Shown here: piece by piece, positions 1-7,084 of the stretch
Position numbering within the stretch: the first letter of the stretch is position 1
How the letters are laid out: each line of letters begins with the position of its first letter
Source: a bacterium
Lineage (GTDB): Bacteria > UBP13 > UBA5359
DNA: 7,376 nucleotides
NCBI GenBank assembly: GCA_028685295.1
Contig: JAQUEL010000087.1
Span: 1 to 7,376 of the forward strand
Direction: 5' to 3'
Position numbers and translations under genes: made by a program
Notes under the pieces: generated by a model
What the model was told of the DNA's origin: nothing
Databases searched by the model: none
What the model saw: the letters and a program-made list of their open reading frames with translations, nothing else

Positions 1-643
1 GGGAAATAATGGCGGCCTGCAATCGCTTGGGAGGCGATGATATCTCGTGTAGGATACCGTCAATACGATAACGCACCCGCATACCGCGCTCGAACGGCTC
101 CACATGGACATCACTGGCGCGCTCCTTCACGGCCTGCCGCAGAATAAGATTGACTAATTTAATGACGGTAGTCTCTCTGGCCATACGTTCCAGATCACCG
201 ATTTCGTCATCGCTGTCTTCCAGTATCTGGACATCCTCATCAGCAGTATCGGCAATCATACGCCGAACGTAATGCTCTTCTACCAGGCGCCGGATATCTT
301 GCGGATCAGCAAAGACAGGTTCAGCAGAAAGACCGGTAGCGACCCTGATATCTTCTGTCGCCGCCGTATTAAAAGGATCGGCAACCGCAATACGCACCAC
401 AGTTCCATCAAAAGAGAGCGGCAACACCTGATGACGATAAGCAAGTTCTGCAGGAATAAGAGCAATTACTTTGGGATCAAGATCGCCTTCATGTATATTT
501 ACAAATGATAAGCCGGCCAGCTGAGCCACAAACCTATGGGTATCATTTTCAGAGCAGAAGCCGAACTGCGTCAGCAACTCAGATAACGACTTTCCGGTTT
601 CTCTGCTTATCGATGTCAATTGGTGCAACTGTTCGGGATTCAA
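1..643 (-). CDS. PilB/GspE-family type IV pilus / type II secretion assembly ATPase, N-terminal part
   Basis: Family role: a cytoplasmic hexameric ATPase that powers assembly of type IV pili or type II secretion pseudopili. I read 214 codons without a stop; the rest, including the Walker A box, lies past the left edge (family members are usually about 550 residues). Residues 1-125 match the GspE/MshE N-terminal domain: a TGKSLSELL helix segment, then IPAELAYRHQVLPL (63-76), IAVADPFN (85-92) and a DIRRLVEEHY end (116-125). An acidic linker (about 131-155) follows. The start of the ATPase domain is recognisable from TTVIKLVNLIL (158-168) and ASDVHVEPFERG (176-187), then RYRIDGILHE (191-200), a hallmark of PilB/GspE. 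The start is TTG at 643, with GAGAGG 8 nt upstream; an in-frame stop at 674-676 and no ATG or GTG between leave no better choice. The call as PilB rather than GspE cannot be settled from this part. Confidence 0.9.
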   Translation of the reverse strand, partial: MNPEQLHQLTSISRETGKSLSELLTQFGFCSENDTHRFVAQLAGLSFVNIHEGDLDPKVIALIPAELAYRHQVLPLSFDGTVVRIAVADPFNTAATEDIRVATGLSAEPVFADPQDIRRLVEEHYVRRMIADTADEDVQILEDSDDEIGDLERMARETTVIKLVNLILRQAVKERASDVHVEPFERGMRVRYRIDGILHEISSPPKRLQAAIIS

Positions 644-651
644 GACAACAT

Positions 652-657
652 CCTCTC
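652..657 (-). promoter_or_regulatory. Ribosome binding site deciding the TTG start of the PilB/GspE gene
   Basis: GAGAGG on the minus strand, 8 nt before TTG at 643. The nearby ATG (649-651 region) is out of frame and reaches a stop after two further codons, so the TTG is favoured. Confidence 0.6.
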
Positions 658-672
658 TTCCCCATACATTTA

Positions 673-714
673 ATTATACATATCACCTAAAAAAAGAGAC
701 ATACTACCATTATA
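673..714 (-). promoter_or_regulatory. Candidate promoter region for the PilB/GspE gene
   Basis: Two perfect TATAAT hexamers are read on the minus strand, at 709-714 and 673-678, both upstream of the TTG start at 643. Neither has a convincing TTGACA-like -35 box at 16-18 nt, and the stretch is AT-rich, so either could be chance. A promoter is expected here because the upstream gene ends in a terminator hairpin at 901-926. Confidence 0.3.
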
Positions 715-722
715 TGCTGTTA

Positions 723-884
723 TTAATAGCATACCTCTGGAATTATCACTTTATGTTCTAAAGCAATCGCATTTATACATACCAGTATACGAAACAGAGG
801 CTCACAAGGTTTCACTATTAAAAACTCGACGGCCTTGCTGCCGTTTAAAAAAGAAAGGACTTTCACCGCCTGGTTACGCACCAT
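723..884 (-). pseudogene. Possible decayed fragment of a response-regulator receiver domain
   Basis: An open frame of 53 codons from ATG at 884 to TAA at 723-725. Its middle reads LNGSKAVEFLIVKPCEPLF followed by RILVCINAIALEHKVI. This resembles the C-terminal part of receiver domains of the kind fused to HD-GYP or GGDEF modules, where a FLxKPC segment (the conserved Lys-Pro) precedes a last helix ending in a Gln/His-Tyr/Lys-Leu-like pattern. There is one extra residue before Lys-Pro compared with the usual motif, no Shine-Dalgarno, no phosphorylated Asp and no partner domain. If real, it is a remnant and not a working gene. The resemblance is short and the DNA also contains hairpins, so chance is a serious alternative. 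Confidence 0.22.
829..844 (-). terminator. Weak second hairpin downstream of the flavoenzyme gene
   Basis: Minus strand ACGGC, loop AGCAAG, GCCGT, followed after CGAG by five T. The stem is only 5 bp and the T-run is displaced by four bases, so this is at best a backup to the hairpin at 901-926. It lies inside the possible receiver remnant. Confidence 0.25.
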
Positions 885-900
885 GCGCGCGCATAAGAAA

Positions 901-926
901 GGCGAGCCTTTAATCGCAGGCCCGCC
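901..926 (-). terminator. Rho-independent terminator of the flavoenzyme gene
   Basis: Read on the minus strand, GGCGGGCC and GGCTCGCC pair over 8 bp (one G-U pair) around a 10-nt loop, and are followed by TTTCTT. It begins 31 nt past the stop codon of the 958-2889 gene. The T-tract is short and interrupted, so efficiency is uncertain, but position, orientation and stem fit a terminator. Confidence 0.65.
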
Positions 927-957
927 GTAAATGTTATGCCTTTCATCTAGTGATCAG

Positions 958-2889
958 CTATATTTTAAGTGCTTCCAACGCTCCCTCTTCGATGGCTTCC
1001 GTTACTTTTCTTGGTCTGACGGCATCGCCTGTTTTGACGGTATGGCTTACTACTTTCTGCAGAGCATCGGCAATACCATCGTTAGGGGCCGACCCCAGAC
1101 AGATAACTACGGTATCAGCAGGCAGCTCCGCCAGGCCGGCGGGACTTTCAATGCTGACCTTATTCTCCCCTATGCTCATGATTTTAGTATTGTTCATCAG
1201 TTTTACGCCCATTTTCTGCAACCGCCCCAGAAGTAATTCCCGTTCTGCACGGGGTGCATCCTGAGCTATCTCACCCAGCATCTCTACAATACTTACCTCA
1301 TGTCCGAGCACAGCCAGATATTCAGCTGTTTGCGCTCCAGCACATCCTCCGCCGGCTACGACTACCTTGCCTTTAGCCTGGCTATGACCCTCCAAAACAT
1401 CACGTCCGACCGCCACGTTGGCATGCTGAATACCCGGAATATTCAAGCGCACCGGATGAGCTCCCACAGCCACAATAGCGGAATCAAAACCCTCTTGTTG
1501 TGCCATATCCGCCGTGGCCTTTGTGTTAAGCCGAACATCTATGCCCAGCCTTGCCATCTCCCCAACCAGGTAGCTACGCAACAGCTCCCAACCGGACCGA
1601 TAAGGCGGAATTGCTGCAGCAATAAGCTGTCCTCCCAAATCTTTCAACTCTTCACAAAGAACCACCTGATGTCCCCTTTCTGCCAGTACTTTGGCGGCCG
1701 ACATACCGGCAGGGCCACCTCCGGCGACAAGAACCTTTTGTTTGATGACCGGCAGCGGCGTAGCAAAGATCTCTTCCCGACCTGTCTGTGGATTGACGGT
1801 GCACCAAACGTCCTGCTGTGCAAAGAGACGAGTGATGCATCCCTGGTTACAGGCAATGCATCTGTTTATCTCCTCTGTTCGACCGGCTTTAGCCTTGCTA
1901 GGCCACTCAGGATCTGCCAGGAAGGGTCTGCCCAAAGCAATAAAATCAGCTTTACCTGTACTGAGAATCTCCTCGGCCAGTTCAGGATGTCTTATCTTGC
2001 CCACAGTGATTACAGGAATATTAACTCTCCCCTTGATGTGCTGTGCCAGCGGAACAAGAGGCCCATCTTCAATAGCCATAGGCGAGATCATATAGCCTAG
2101 TTCGTATGACGCATAATTGCCGGCTGAAACATGTAACGCATCGGCTCCCCACTCTTCCAGCCTTTGAGCAATTGCTATGCAATCCTCTAACCCCAAGCCG
2201 CCGGGTACCATCTCATCTCCCGAGAGACGCACAATAACAGGATAATCATTTCCGACAGCCTGGCGGACAGCCCTGTAAACCTCCTCCAAAAAACGTATCC
2301 GTTTGCCCGGCGTGCCGCCATAATCATCTTCACGCCGATTGCTGAACGGGGAGAGAAACTGAGTAATCAAATAGCCGTGTGCTCCATGTATTTCAACAAA
2401 ATCGCACCCAGCCTCTCTGGCCCGCCCGGCACCCTGCGCATACGCCTCAACAATACGATGAATCTCATCCATTTCCAGAACCCTGGGCACTTCATTGATA
2501 GTAGGATCCGGTATAGCCGATGGAGCTACCGGCTGCATACCGGAAATAGCAGATGCCGTCTGGCGTCCGGCATGGTAAAGCTGCGGTCCTATCACAGCCC
2601 CGTATCTATGAGCCGCTTCTACCAGATCCCTGAGGCCCGGCAGGCATTCATCTCGGTGAATGCCCAGTTCGTTGGCAAACCCTTTACCCTCATCACTAAC
2701 GAATGAAGCCTCCAGAATCATGGCCCCAACTCCACCACTGGCTATGCTCCTTATATGTGCCGTATATCTAGGTGTGATAAATCCCTGCGCATCCGCATAG
2801 TTGCGAACCATGGGAGCCATAAAAACCCTGTTTTTGATCTCCATTTGTTTAATTCTTCCGGTTGAAAAAAGGTTGACAAAACTTTCCAT
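958..2889 (-). CDS. FadH-like NAD(P)H:flavin oxidoreductase (Old Yellow Enzyme family, 4Fe-4S, FAD)
   Basis: A 643-residue cytoplasmic flavoenzyme of the 2,4-dienoyl-CoA reductase / 2-enoate reductase group, which passes electrons from NAD(P)H through FAD and a 4Fe-4S cluster to FMN to reduce an activated C=C bond. Seen in order: an FMN-binding barrel (about 1-335) with NRVFMAPM near the N-terminus and HGAHGYLITQFLSP (168-181) ending in NRREDDYGG; a cluster motif C-x2-C-x3-C-x11-C at Cys344, 347, 351 and 363, the FadH spacing; a first dinucleotide fold VAGGGPAG (388-395); a second one VVAGGGCAG (510-518). The length fits the family (about 640-670). I chose ATG 2889 over the GTG at 2898, because the GTG lies inside the Shine-Dalgarno AGGTGA. 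The gene has its own promoter and terminator, so it is a single-gene unit. The substrate cannot be told; bile-acid, enoate and dienoyl-CoA enzymes share this architecture. Confidence 0.93.
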   Translation of the reverse strand: MESFVNLFSTGRIKQMEIKNRVFMAPMVRNYADAQGFITPRYTAHIRSIASGGVGAMILEASFVSDEGKGFANELGIHRDECLPGLRDLVEAAHRYGAVIGPQLYHAGRQTASAISGMQPVAPSAIPDPTINEVPRVLEMDEIHRIVEAYAQGAGRAREAGCDFVEIHGAHGYLITQFLSPFSNRREDDYGGTPGKRIRFLEEVYRAVRQAVGNDYPVIVRLSGDEMVPGGLGLEDCIAIAQRLEEWGADALHVSAGNYASYELGYMISPMAIEDGPLVPLAQHIKGRVNIPVITVGKIRHPELAEEILSTGKADFIALGRPFLADPEWPSKAKAGRTEEINRCIACNQGCITRLFAQQDVWCTVNPQTGREEIFATPLPVIKQKVLVAGGGPAGMSAAKVLAERGHQVVLCEELKDLGGQLIAAAIPPYRSGWELLRSYLVGEMARLGIDVRLNTKATADMAQQEGFDSAIVAVGAHPVRLNIPGIQHANVAVGRDVLEGHSQAKGKVVVAGGGCAGAQTAEYLAVLGHEVSIVEMLGEIAQDAPRAERELLLGRLQKMGVKLMNNTKIMSIGENKVSIESPAGLAELPADTVVICLGSAPNDGIADALQKVVSHTVKTGDAVRPRKVTEAIEEGALEALKI

Positions 2890-2894
2890 ATGCC

Positions 2895-2900
2895 TCACCT
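2895..2900 (-). promoter_or_regulatory. Ribosome binding site selecting ATG 2889
   Basis: AGGTGA on the minus strand, part of a longer GAGGTGAGG, ends 5 nt before ATG at 2889. It overlaps the in-frame GTG at 2896-2898, which therefore is unlikely to be the start. Confidence 0.7.
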
Positions 2901-2918
2901 CGAAAATTTATATACTTT

Positions 2919-2946
2919 ATTTTATACCCTCGAAGCGTCTTATCAA
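2919..2946 (-). promoter_or_regulatory. Promoter of the flavoenzyme gene
   Basis: On the minus strand a TTGATA box (2941-2946) is followed after 16 nt by TAAAAT (2919-2924), a good sigma-70/sigma-A type match. Predicted start is near 2912, giving a leader of roughly 20 nt that holds the ribosome site at 2895-2900. It begins 16 nt past the hairpin at 2962-2988, which fits a new transcription unit. Confidence 0.6.
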
Positions 2947-2961
2947 ACCCCATTAACAACT

Positions 2962-2988
2962 CGGGCGCAGGTCTGAAACCTGCGCCCG
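2962..2988 (-). terminator. Strong hairpin after oadB, likely operon terminator
   Basis: A perfect 11-bp inverted repeat, CGGGCGCAGGT and ACCTGCGCCCG, with a 5-nt loop. It lies 65 nt beyond the oadB stop codon. The minus-strand tail (AGTTGTTAATGG) has few T, and the plus-strand tail is no better, so it is not a textbook intrinsic terminator. Position between two minus-strand units makes termination, or protection of the oadB mRNA 3' end, the likely role. An operator for the promoter just downstream is an alternative. Confidence 0.55.
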
Positions 2989-3053
2989 GAACTATCTTGA
3001 TGACCCTTTTAATTCATAATAGGAACCCCAAAGCAGCTGGATTTAATCGTGCT

Positions 3054-4193
3054 TTAGTGAATCAGTGCCAGCAGAATACCAGCTGCTACAGCAGAACCGA
3101 TAACACCGGATACGTTGGGACCCATAGCATGCATGAGTAGATAATTATCCGAGCGTGTCTCCAATCCAACTTTATTGGCTACCCTGGCGGCCATGGGTAC
3201 AGCCGAAACTCCAGCAGATCCTATCAGCGGATTAATCTTATCCTTGGAGAAGATATTTATGAATTTGGCCAGCAGAACACCCGAAGCAGAACCCACCGAA
3301 AAAGCGAACAATCCCAGCAATAATATTCCCAGGGTTTCAACTCGTAGAAACTGCTCCGCTGAAAGCTTCGATCCCACGGAAAGCCCTAAAAGGATGGTTA
3401 CAATATTGATAAACTCATTCTGTAACGTTTTGGACAAGCGCTCCACCACCCCGGATTCACGCACCAAATTACCAAAAGCAAGCGCACCGATTAACGGCGT
3501 AGCGGTAGGCAGCAACAAAATACATAACCCAAGGATAATGAGCGGGAAAAGCACCTTCTCCGTCTTGGATACCGGACGGAGCTGACGCATCTCTATGCAG
3601 CGTTCCTCCTCAGTTGTCAACCAGCGCATGATAGGCGGCTGTATTATAGGTACAAGCGCCATGTAGGAATACGCCGCCACAGCAATGGCGCCCAGTAGAT
3701 GCGGTGCCAAGCGTGTGGTCAGGAATATGGCTGTCGGCCCATCGGCACCGCCAATAATACCGATAGAAGCAGCCTCTCTCAGACCAAACTCAAAACCGAA
3801 ATACTGGGCCAGCAACAACGCCCCTATAAGCGTTGTAAAAATACCGAATTGTGCTGCTCCTCCAAGAAGAGCAGTCTTGGGATTAGCAATAAGCGGACCA
3901 AAATCCGTCATGGCTCCAATGCCCATAAATATGAAGAGCGGAAAGAGCCCTGATTCGATACCTGATTTGTAGATAATGCCCAAAAAACCTTCGGCACCGG
4001 CTATATCTGCTACAGGTATATTGGATAGAAGGCCGCCGAAACCGATAGGAATTAACAGCAGCGGCTCAAAGCCCTTTTTAACAGCTAGCCATATCAGAAG
4101 CAGGCTTACAACAATCATCAAAATCTGTCCGGCGCTCATATTGATCACGCCGGTAGACAACCATAAAGAATTGACCATTTCCAGTAAATTCAC
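3054..4193 (-). CDS. oadB: Na+-translocating decarboxylase beta subunit
   Basis: A 379-residue integral membrane protein that decarboxylates carboxybiotin and couples this to Na+ export. Long hydrophobic segments fill most of the chain (for example 22-38, 82-95, 113-131, 156-184, 214-236, 285-308 and 361-377), as expected for the family. Conserved blocks are seen: GGADGPT at 148-154, with Asp151 matching the essential intramembrane aspartate; GNLVRESGV at 241-249; [18 protein letters not shown] at 321-338; and [13 protein letters not shown] at 355-367. The length is typical of the compact OadB/MmdB/GcdB type. The start is GTG at 4193, with AGGAG 7 nt upstream. It lies 17 nt after the alpha subunit gene and is the last gene of the operon. 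Beta subunits for oxaloacetate, methylmalonyl-CoA and glutaconyl-CoA pumps are alike; the alpha partner here points to the oxaloacetate-type group. Confidence 0.95.
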   Translation of the reverse strand: MNLLEMVNSLWLSTGVINMSAGQILMIVVSLLLIWLAVKKGFEPLLLIPIGFGGLLSNIPVADIAGAEGFLGIIYKSGIESGLFPLFIFMGIGAMTDFGPLIANPKTALLGGAAQFGIFTTLIGALLLAQYFGFEFGLREAASIGIIGGADGPTAIFLTTRLAPHLLGAIAVAAYSYMALVPIIQPPIMRWLTTEEERCIEMRQLRPVSKTEKVLFPLIILGLCILLLPTATPLIGALAFGNLVRESGVVERLSKTLQNEFINIVTILLGLSVGSKLSAEQFLRVETLGILLLGLFAFSVGSASGVLLAKFINIFSKDKINPLIGSAGVSAVPMAARVANKVGLETRSDNYLLMHAMGPNVSGVIGSAVAAGILLALIH

Positions 4194-4200
4194 GTCAGCA

Positions 4201-4205
4201 CTCCT
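4201..4205 (-). promoter_or_regulatory. Ribosome binding site deciding the GTG start of oadB
   Basis: AGGAG on the minus strand, 7 nt before GTG at 4193, within the 17-nt gap after the alpha gene stop. The next in-frame ATG (codon 6) has no such site. Confidence 0.75.
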
Positions 4206-4210
4206 ATAAT

Positions 4211-6013
4211 CTAATTTATCGAAACGAGCACCTGACCGGTACTGACCTGATCTCCCACAGAGACCGCGATGGAAGCCACCTCGCCAGTAAGCGGAGCTTT
4301 TATCTCCGTCTCCATCTTCATTGCTTCCATCAGCAACAGCGTCATACCGCTCTCTACCTTATCGCCGATATTAACCTTTATGCCGATTATAGCACCCGGC
4401 AACGGAGCTTTGATATCGGATGCCTGCTGAAGTGCATCAGCATTATCCGGCGTATTGTCGGCTACATCCGCTCCTGCCCTGACACTGATATCATAGCTCT
4501 TGCCGTTTACCAAAGCCTTATTCCCGTTAAGCACTACGGCATAATCTTTTTCGTTGACAGTTACCGTATAGCCGCCAGCACCTTTCTCAACATTGGAAGC
4601 AGCCGCATCATCTCTCTTCCTGACACCAATACGGCCTTCACCTTTCAGAAAAGATATGCCCTTGTCTTTGCAGGTAGCAACAATAAATACGTTCTCATCT
4701 GTCTCCGGCAACCCATGCTCTTTCAGCATGGACAAAGCCGCTTTTACGCCCTTTTGAGAATCGGCATCGTTTATTTCCAGGGGATCAGCGGTCGTAGGCT
4801 CCAGCCCCAGCTGCTCTGCGGCTATCGCCACAATTTCCGGATCAGGAGATACCGGTGTGCGGCCAAAGTATCCAAGAACCATTCTGCCATAGCCATCAGC
4901 TATCGTCTTCCAGTGGCCGAACATAACATTATTAAAGGCCTGCTGAAAATAGAATTGCGATACCGGTGTTACAGAGGTCCCAAAACCACCTCGCATGACC
5001 ACTTCGCTCATAGCCTTTATAACCTCAGGATATCTATCCAGGATATTGCTGTCACGCATCATCTGCGTATTAGCCGTCAGCGCCCCTCCGGGCATAGGTG
5101 AAAAGATTATCAATGGATCGACGGCCAGCGCCTCGGGAGGCATGAAATAATCCTTCATGCACTCCTTGAATATTTCTTCCGCTTCCATAACCCTCTCTAT
5201 ATCTACATCCAGGTGGTAATCCGTTCCACGTAGAGCATGCCACATGGTAATGATATCAGGTTGCGAAGTGCCGCCGGAAACCGGGGCCATAGCCAGGTTA
5301 ATAATATCTGCACCGGCTTCGAGCGCCGCCTTATATGCCAATATACTGGTACCCGCTGTTTCATGCGTATGGAAACATATCTCTATGCCGCGCGACAGCA
5401 AGGCCCTGCTCTGCTTTATAGTTTGATAAACTGTTTCAGGAGTTGAGGTTCCTGAAGCATCCTTGAAGCAGACGGTATGAAACGGAATATCCGCATCGAG
5501 AATATCTCTGAGCACCTTCACATAGAACTCTGCATCATGCGCTCCTTCACATCCAGGCGGTAGCGCCATCATGGTTACGGTTACCTCATGTTTCAACCCT
5601 GCTTCTACTATGGACTTGCCGCTGTATATCAGGTTACGAACATCATTCAGAGCGTCGAAATTGCGAATGGTGGTAACGCCGTGCTTTTTGAAAAGCTGAG
5701 CATGCAATTGTATGATATCGCTGCTCTGAGAGTCCAACCCCACCACATTGATACCCCTAGCCAGCGTTTGCAGGTCCGCATCAGGACCGGCAGCCTGTCT
5801 GAAGGCGTCCATGGCGGCAAAAGCATCCTCATTACAATAAAAATAAAGAGATTGAAAAAGAGCACCGCCTCCTGCCTCAAAATGCTTGATACCCGCATCC
5901 CTGGCAGCCTCTACTGCCGGGAGAAAATCCCGAGGCAGAACTCTAGCCCCAAATACTGACTGAAAGCCATCTCGGAAAGAGGTATCCATAATTTTTACTA
6001 TTTTTTTACCCAT
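4211..6013 (-). CDS. oadA: Biotin-dependent carboxyltransferase, decarboxylase alpha subunit (OadA-like)
   Basis: A 600-residue cytoplasmic subunit that takes a carboxyl group from an acid substrate onto its own biotin. The carboxyltransferase barrel (about 5-290) keeps the metal and catalytic set: Asp10 in DTSFRD, Gln18, Arg86 in LARG, Lys184 in FKDASG (the lysine that is carbamylated in the family), His215 and His217 in FHTHETAG, and Thr249 in GGTSQP. A conserved C-terminal lobe follows (about 295-465; [14 protein letters not shown] at 304-317 and GTSVTPVSQ at 345-353). A linker leads to a biotinyl domain (533-600) with EAMKME, biotin on Lys566. The start is ATG 6013, with GAGGTGGGAG just upstream. 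It lies between the gamma-like and beta genes. Odd points are changed pocket residues: [10 protein letters not shown] for the usual [18 protein letters not shown] for WGGATFD, and KDA for KDM. The substrate could therefore differ from oxaloacetate; the pyruvate carboxylase B chain is the other common label. No biotin carboxylase lies beside it. Confidence 0.9.
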   Translation of the reverse strand: MGKKIVKIMDTSFRDGFQSVFGARVLPRDFLPAVEAARDAGIKHFEAGGGALFQSLYFYCNEDAFAAMDAFRQAAGPDADLQTLARGINVVGLDSQSSDIIQLHAQLFKKHGVTTIRNFDALNDVRNLIYSGKSIVEAGLKHEVTVTMMALPPGCEGAHDAEFYVKVLRDILDADIPFHTVCFKDASGTSTPETVYQTIKQSRALLSRGIEICFHTHETAGTSILAYKAALEAGADIINLAMAPVSGGTSQPDIITMWHALRGTDYHLDVDIERVMEAEEIFKECMKDYFMPPEALAVDPLIIFSPMPGGALTANTQMMRDSNILDRYPEVIKAMSEVVMRGGFGTSVTPVSQFYFQQAFNNVMFGHWKTIADGYGRMVLGYFGRTPVSPDPEIVAIAAEQLGLEPTTADPLEINDADSQKGVKAALSMLKEHGLPETDENVFIVATCKDKGISFLKGEGRIGVRKRDDAAASNVEKGAGGYTVTVNEKDYAVVLNGNKALVNGKSYDISVRAGADVADNTPDNADALQQASDIKAPLPGAIIGIKVNIGDKVESGMTLLLMEAMKMETEIKAPLTGEVASIAVSVGDQVSTGQVLVSIN

Positions 6014-6025
6014 TATCTCCCACCT

Positions 6026-6241
6026 CTACAATGCATGTATTGCTGCAATAACAGCTGCTATTTCTTCATTATTATTACCACCGCCGTTTCCAGGCGCCGC
6101 CGGCGGCTGCGCCTGTGGCCAGCGTTTTTCCACCATCTGAATAATCCTGCCGGTAATATCTATGACCTGAACCATAATAAAAAGAAAAGCAAACACTACC
6201 GCTATACCAATCACAGTAATTATCAATCCTGTTGCAACCAT
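6026..6241 (-). CDS. oadG: Small membrane subunit, decarboxylase gamma (OadG-like)
   Basis: A 71-residue protein with one N-terminal membrane helix (about 3-26), a charged stretch (31-41, ending EKRWPQ), a Pro/Gly/Asn-rich linker (42-58, with GNGGGNNN) and a short C-terminal helix EEIAAVIAAIHAL. This layout is that of OadG/MmdD-type gamma or delta subunits, which anchor and stabilise the alpha-beta complex; the family tail EE-IAA-I-AAI is clear. The sequence is short and poorly conserved, so position carries much of the call: it lies directly before alpha and beta, as in the classic G-A-B order. Its ATG overlaps the last 19 nt of birA and has GGGAG 7 nt upstream, suggesting translational coupling. 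The stop is 12 nt before the alpha start. Confidence 0.82.
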   Translation of the reverse strand: MVATGLIITVIGIAVVFAFLFIMVQVIDITGRIIQMVEKRWPQAQPPAAPGNGGGNNNEEIAAVIAAIHAL

Positions 6242-6975
6242 ATTAAATCTCCCGCCATGATAGTTTTTTCGCCGCCGTTACCCGCAGCCAGTAGCAGCGA
6301 GCCGTCATCATTTATGCCCTGTGCAATACCATATTCGGTATGCATGGCTGAACTTACAGCTATGCGGCATCCGATATACGGGCTACGGCTCATATACTCA
6401 TCCTTTATTGAAGCAAAGCCTGCATCAGTAAAAGAATCGTAACCAATAAAAAACTCGTCCATAAAACGAGCAATGAAAGCGTTCCGATCAATATCCCTGC
6501 CTGTTAACAGGTTAAGCGCCGTTGCCGGCTGTCCGATACCGACAAGATCATTCTGCGCCATATTAAGATTTACGCCTATACCGAGCACCATGCCGACAAA
6601 GTCTCTGCCTGACCAGGAAGCCTCACTAAGAATACCGGCAAGCTTATGTCCGTTAACCTGGACATCATTTGGCCACTTAATATGAGAAACAATGCCGTAA
6701 CCATCCAGAATACGACAAAGGATAACAGAAGCGTATTGAGTTATATTAGAGATATAAAATGGTGTGCCGGACTCCCGTTGAGGCTTGAGAACAATGGTAA
6801 AATATGCGTTGCCGCTGCTTTCAGATATCCATCTGCGGCCAAGTCGCCCCCGCCCGGCAGTCTGCCGGATGGCTATGATAACCTGCCTGTCGCTCAAGCC
6901 GACAATATTCTTCAAAGCGAAATTATTGGTAGAATCCAACTCTGCAAAGCTTAACATGTTATGTTTGTAATCCAT
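6223..6975 (-). CDS. birA: Biotin-[biotin carboxyl carrier] protein ligase, without HTH domain
   Basis: A 250-residue cytoplasmic enzyme that makes biotinyl-AMP from biotin and ATP and attaches biotin to a carrier lysine. Seen motifs: DSTN (14-17), QTAGRGRLGRRW (38-49, the biotinyl-AMP loop), KWPND (100-104), KLAGILSE (111-118, with the catalytic-site Lys111), GIGVNLN (132-138) and a C-terminal SH3-like tail with YGIAQGINDDGSLLL (215-229). The chain begins almost directly at the catalytic domain, so the N-terminal winged-helix DNA-binding domain of bifunctional BirA is absent and self-repression of biotin genes is not expected. It is the first gene of the pump operon, and its likely local client is Lys566 of the alpha subunit. 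ATG 6975 is chosen because an in-frame stop lies at 7003-7005 and no other start lies between. The start is preceded by an unusual hairpin (6982-6997). Confidence 0.95.
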   Translation of the reverse strand: MDYKHNMLSFAELDSTNNFALKNIVGLSDRQVIIAIRQTAGRGRLGRRWISESSGNAYFTIVLKPQRESGTPFYISNITQYASVILCRILDGYGIVSHIKWPNDVQVNGHKLAGILSEASWSGRDFVGMVLGIGVNLNMAQNDLVGIGQPATALNLLTGRDIDRNAFIARFMDEFFIGYDSFTDAGFASIKDEYMSRSPYIGCRIAVSSAMHTEYGIAQGINDDGSLLLAAGNGGEKTIMAGDLIWLQQD

Positions 6976-6981
6976 TTTACC

Positions 6982-6997
6982 ACCGCCGCAAGGCGGT
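6982..6997 (-). promoter_or_regulatory. Hairpin at the birA ribosome-binding region
   Basis: ACCGCC, loop TTGC, GGCGGT on the minus strand: a perfect 6-bp GC-rich stem that ends 6 nt before the birA ATG. The 3' arm and the next bases (GGCGGTGG) hold the only purine-rich bases at normal distance, so they may be hidden in the stem. A better site, AGGTGAG (7002-7008), lies on the other side of the hairpin, too far away unless the stem brings it closer. There is no T-run after it, so it is not a terminator. Confidence 0.55.
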
Positions 6998-7084
6998 ACT
7001 TCTCACCTGCGATTATGCCGACAACTGTATTTTAACACAGATGCACCCATTTTAATAAACAACAGGCTATTTAACGCCCATAGC

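Noticed and set aside
272-508. Plus-strand open frame of 78 codons
   Set aside because: Antisense to the PilB/GspE N-terminal domain, which is the clear coding frame.
883-894. Perfect palindrome ATGCGCGCGCAT
   Set aside because: A short alternating GC block; no repeated partner or gene context suggests a function.
660-900. Cyclic-di-GMP riboswitch before the pilus-type gene
   Set aside because: I looked for the conserved GEMM segments and did not find them; only simple short hairpins are present.
1300-2100. Long plus-strand open frame (266 codons)
   Set aside because: It lies wholly antisense to the flavoenzyme gene, whose motifs are unmistakable; the translated product has no recognisable domain.
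3175-3585. Plus-strand open frame of 136 codons
   Set aside because: Antisense shadow of oadB, created by its conserved codons; no ribosome site or motif.
4211-6013. Glutaconyl-CoA or methylmalonyl-CoA decarboxylase alpha subunit
   Set aside because: Those alpha subunits have a crotonase-like carboxyltransferase fold; this one has the HMG-CoA lyase-like barrel with Lys184 and the His-x-His metal site.
6223-6975. BirA as a biotin-operon repressor
   Set aside because: The protein starts at the catalytic domain; the in-frame stop at 7003-7005 rules out an upstream helix-turn-helix domain.
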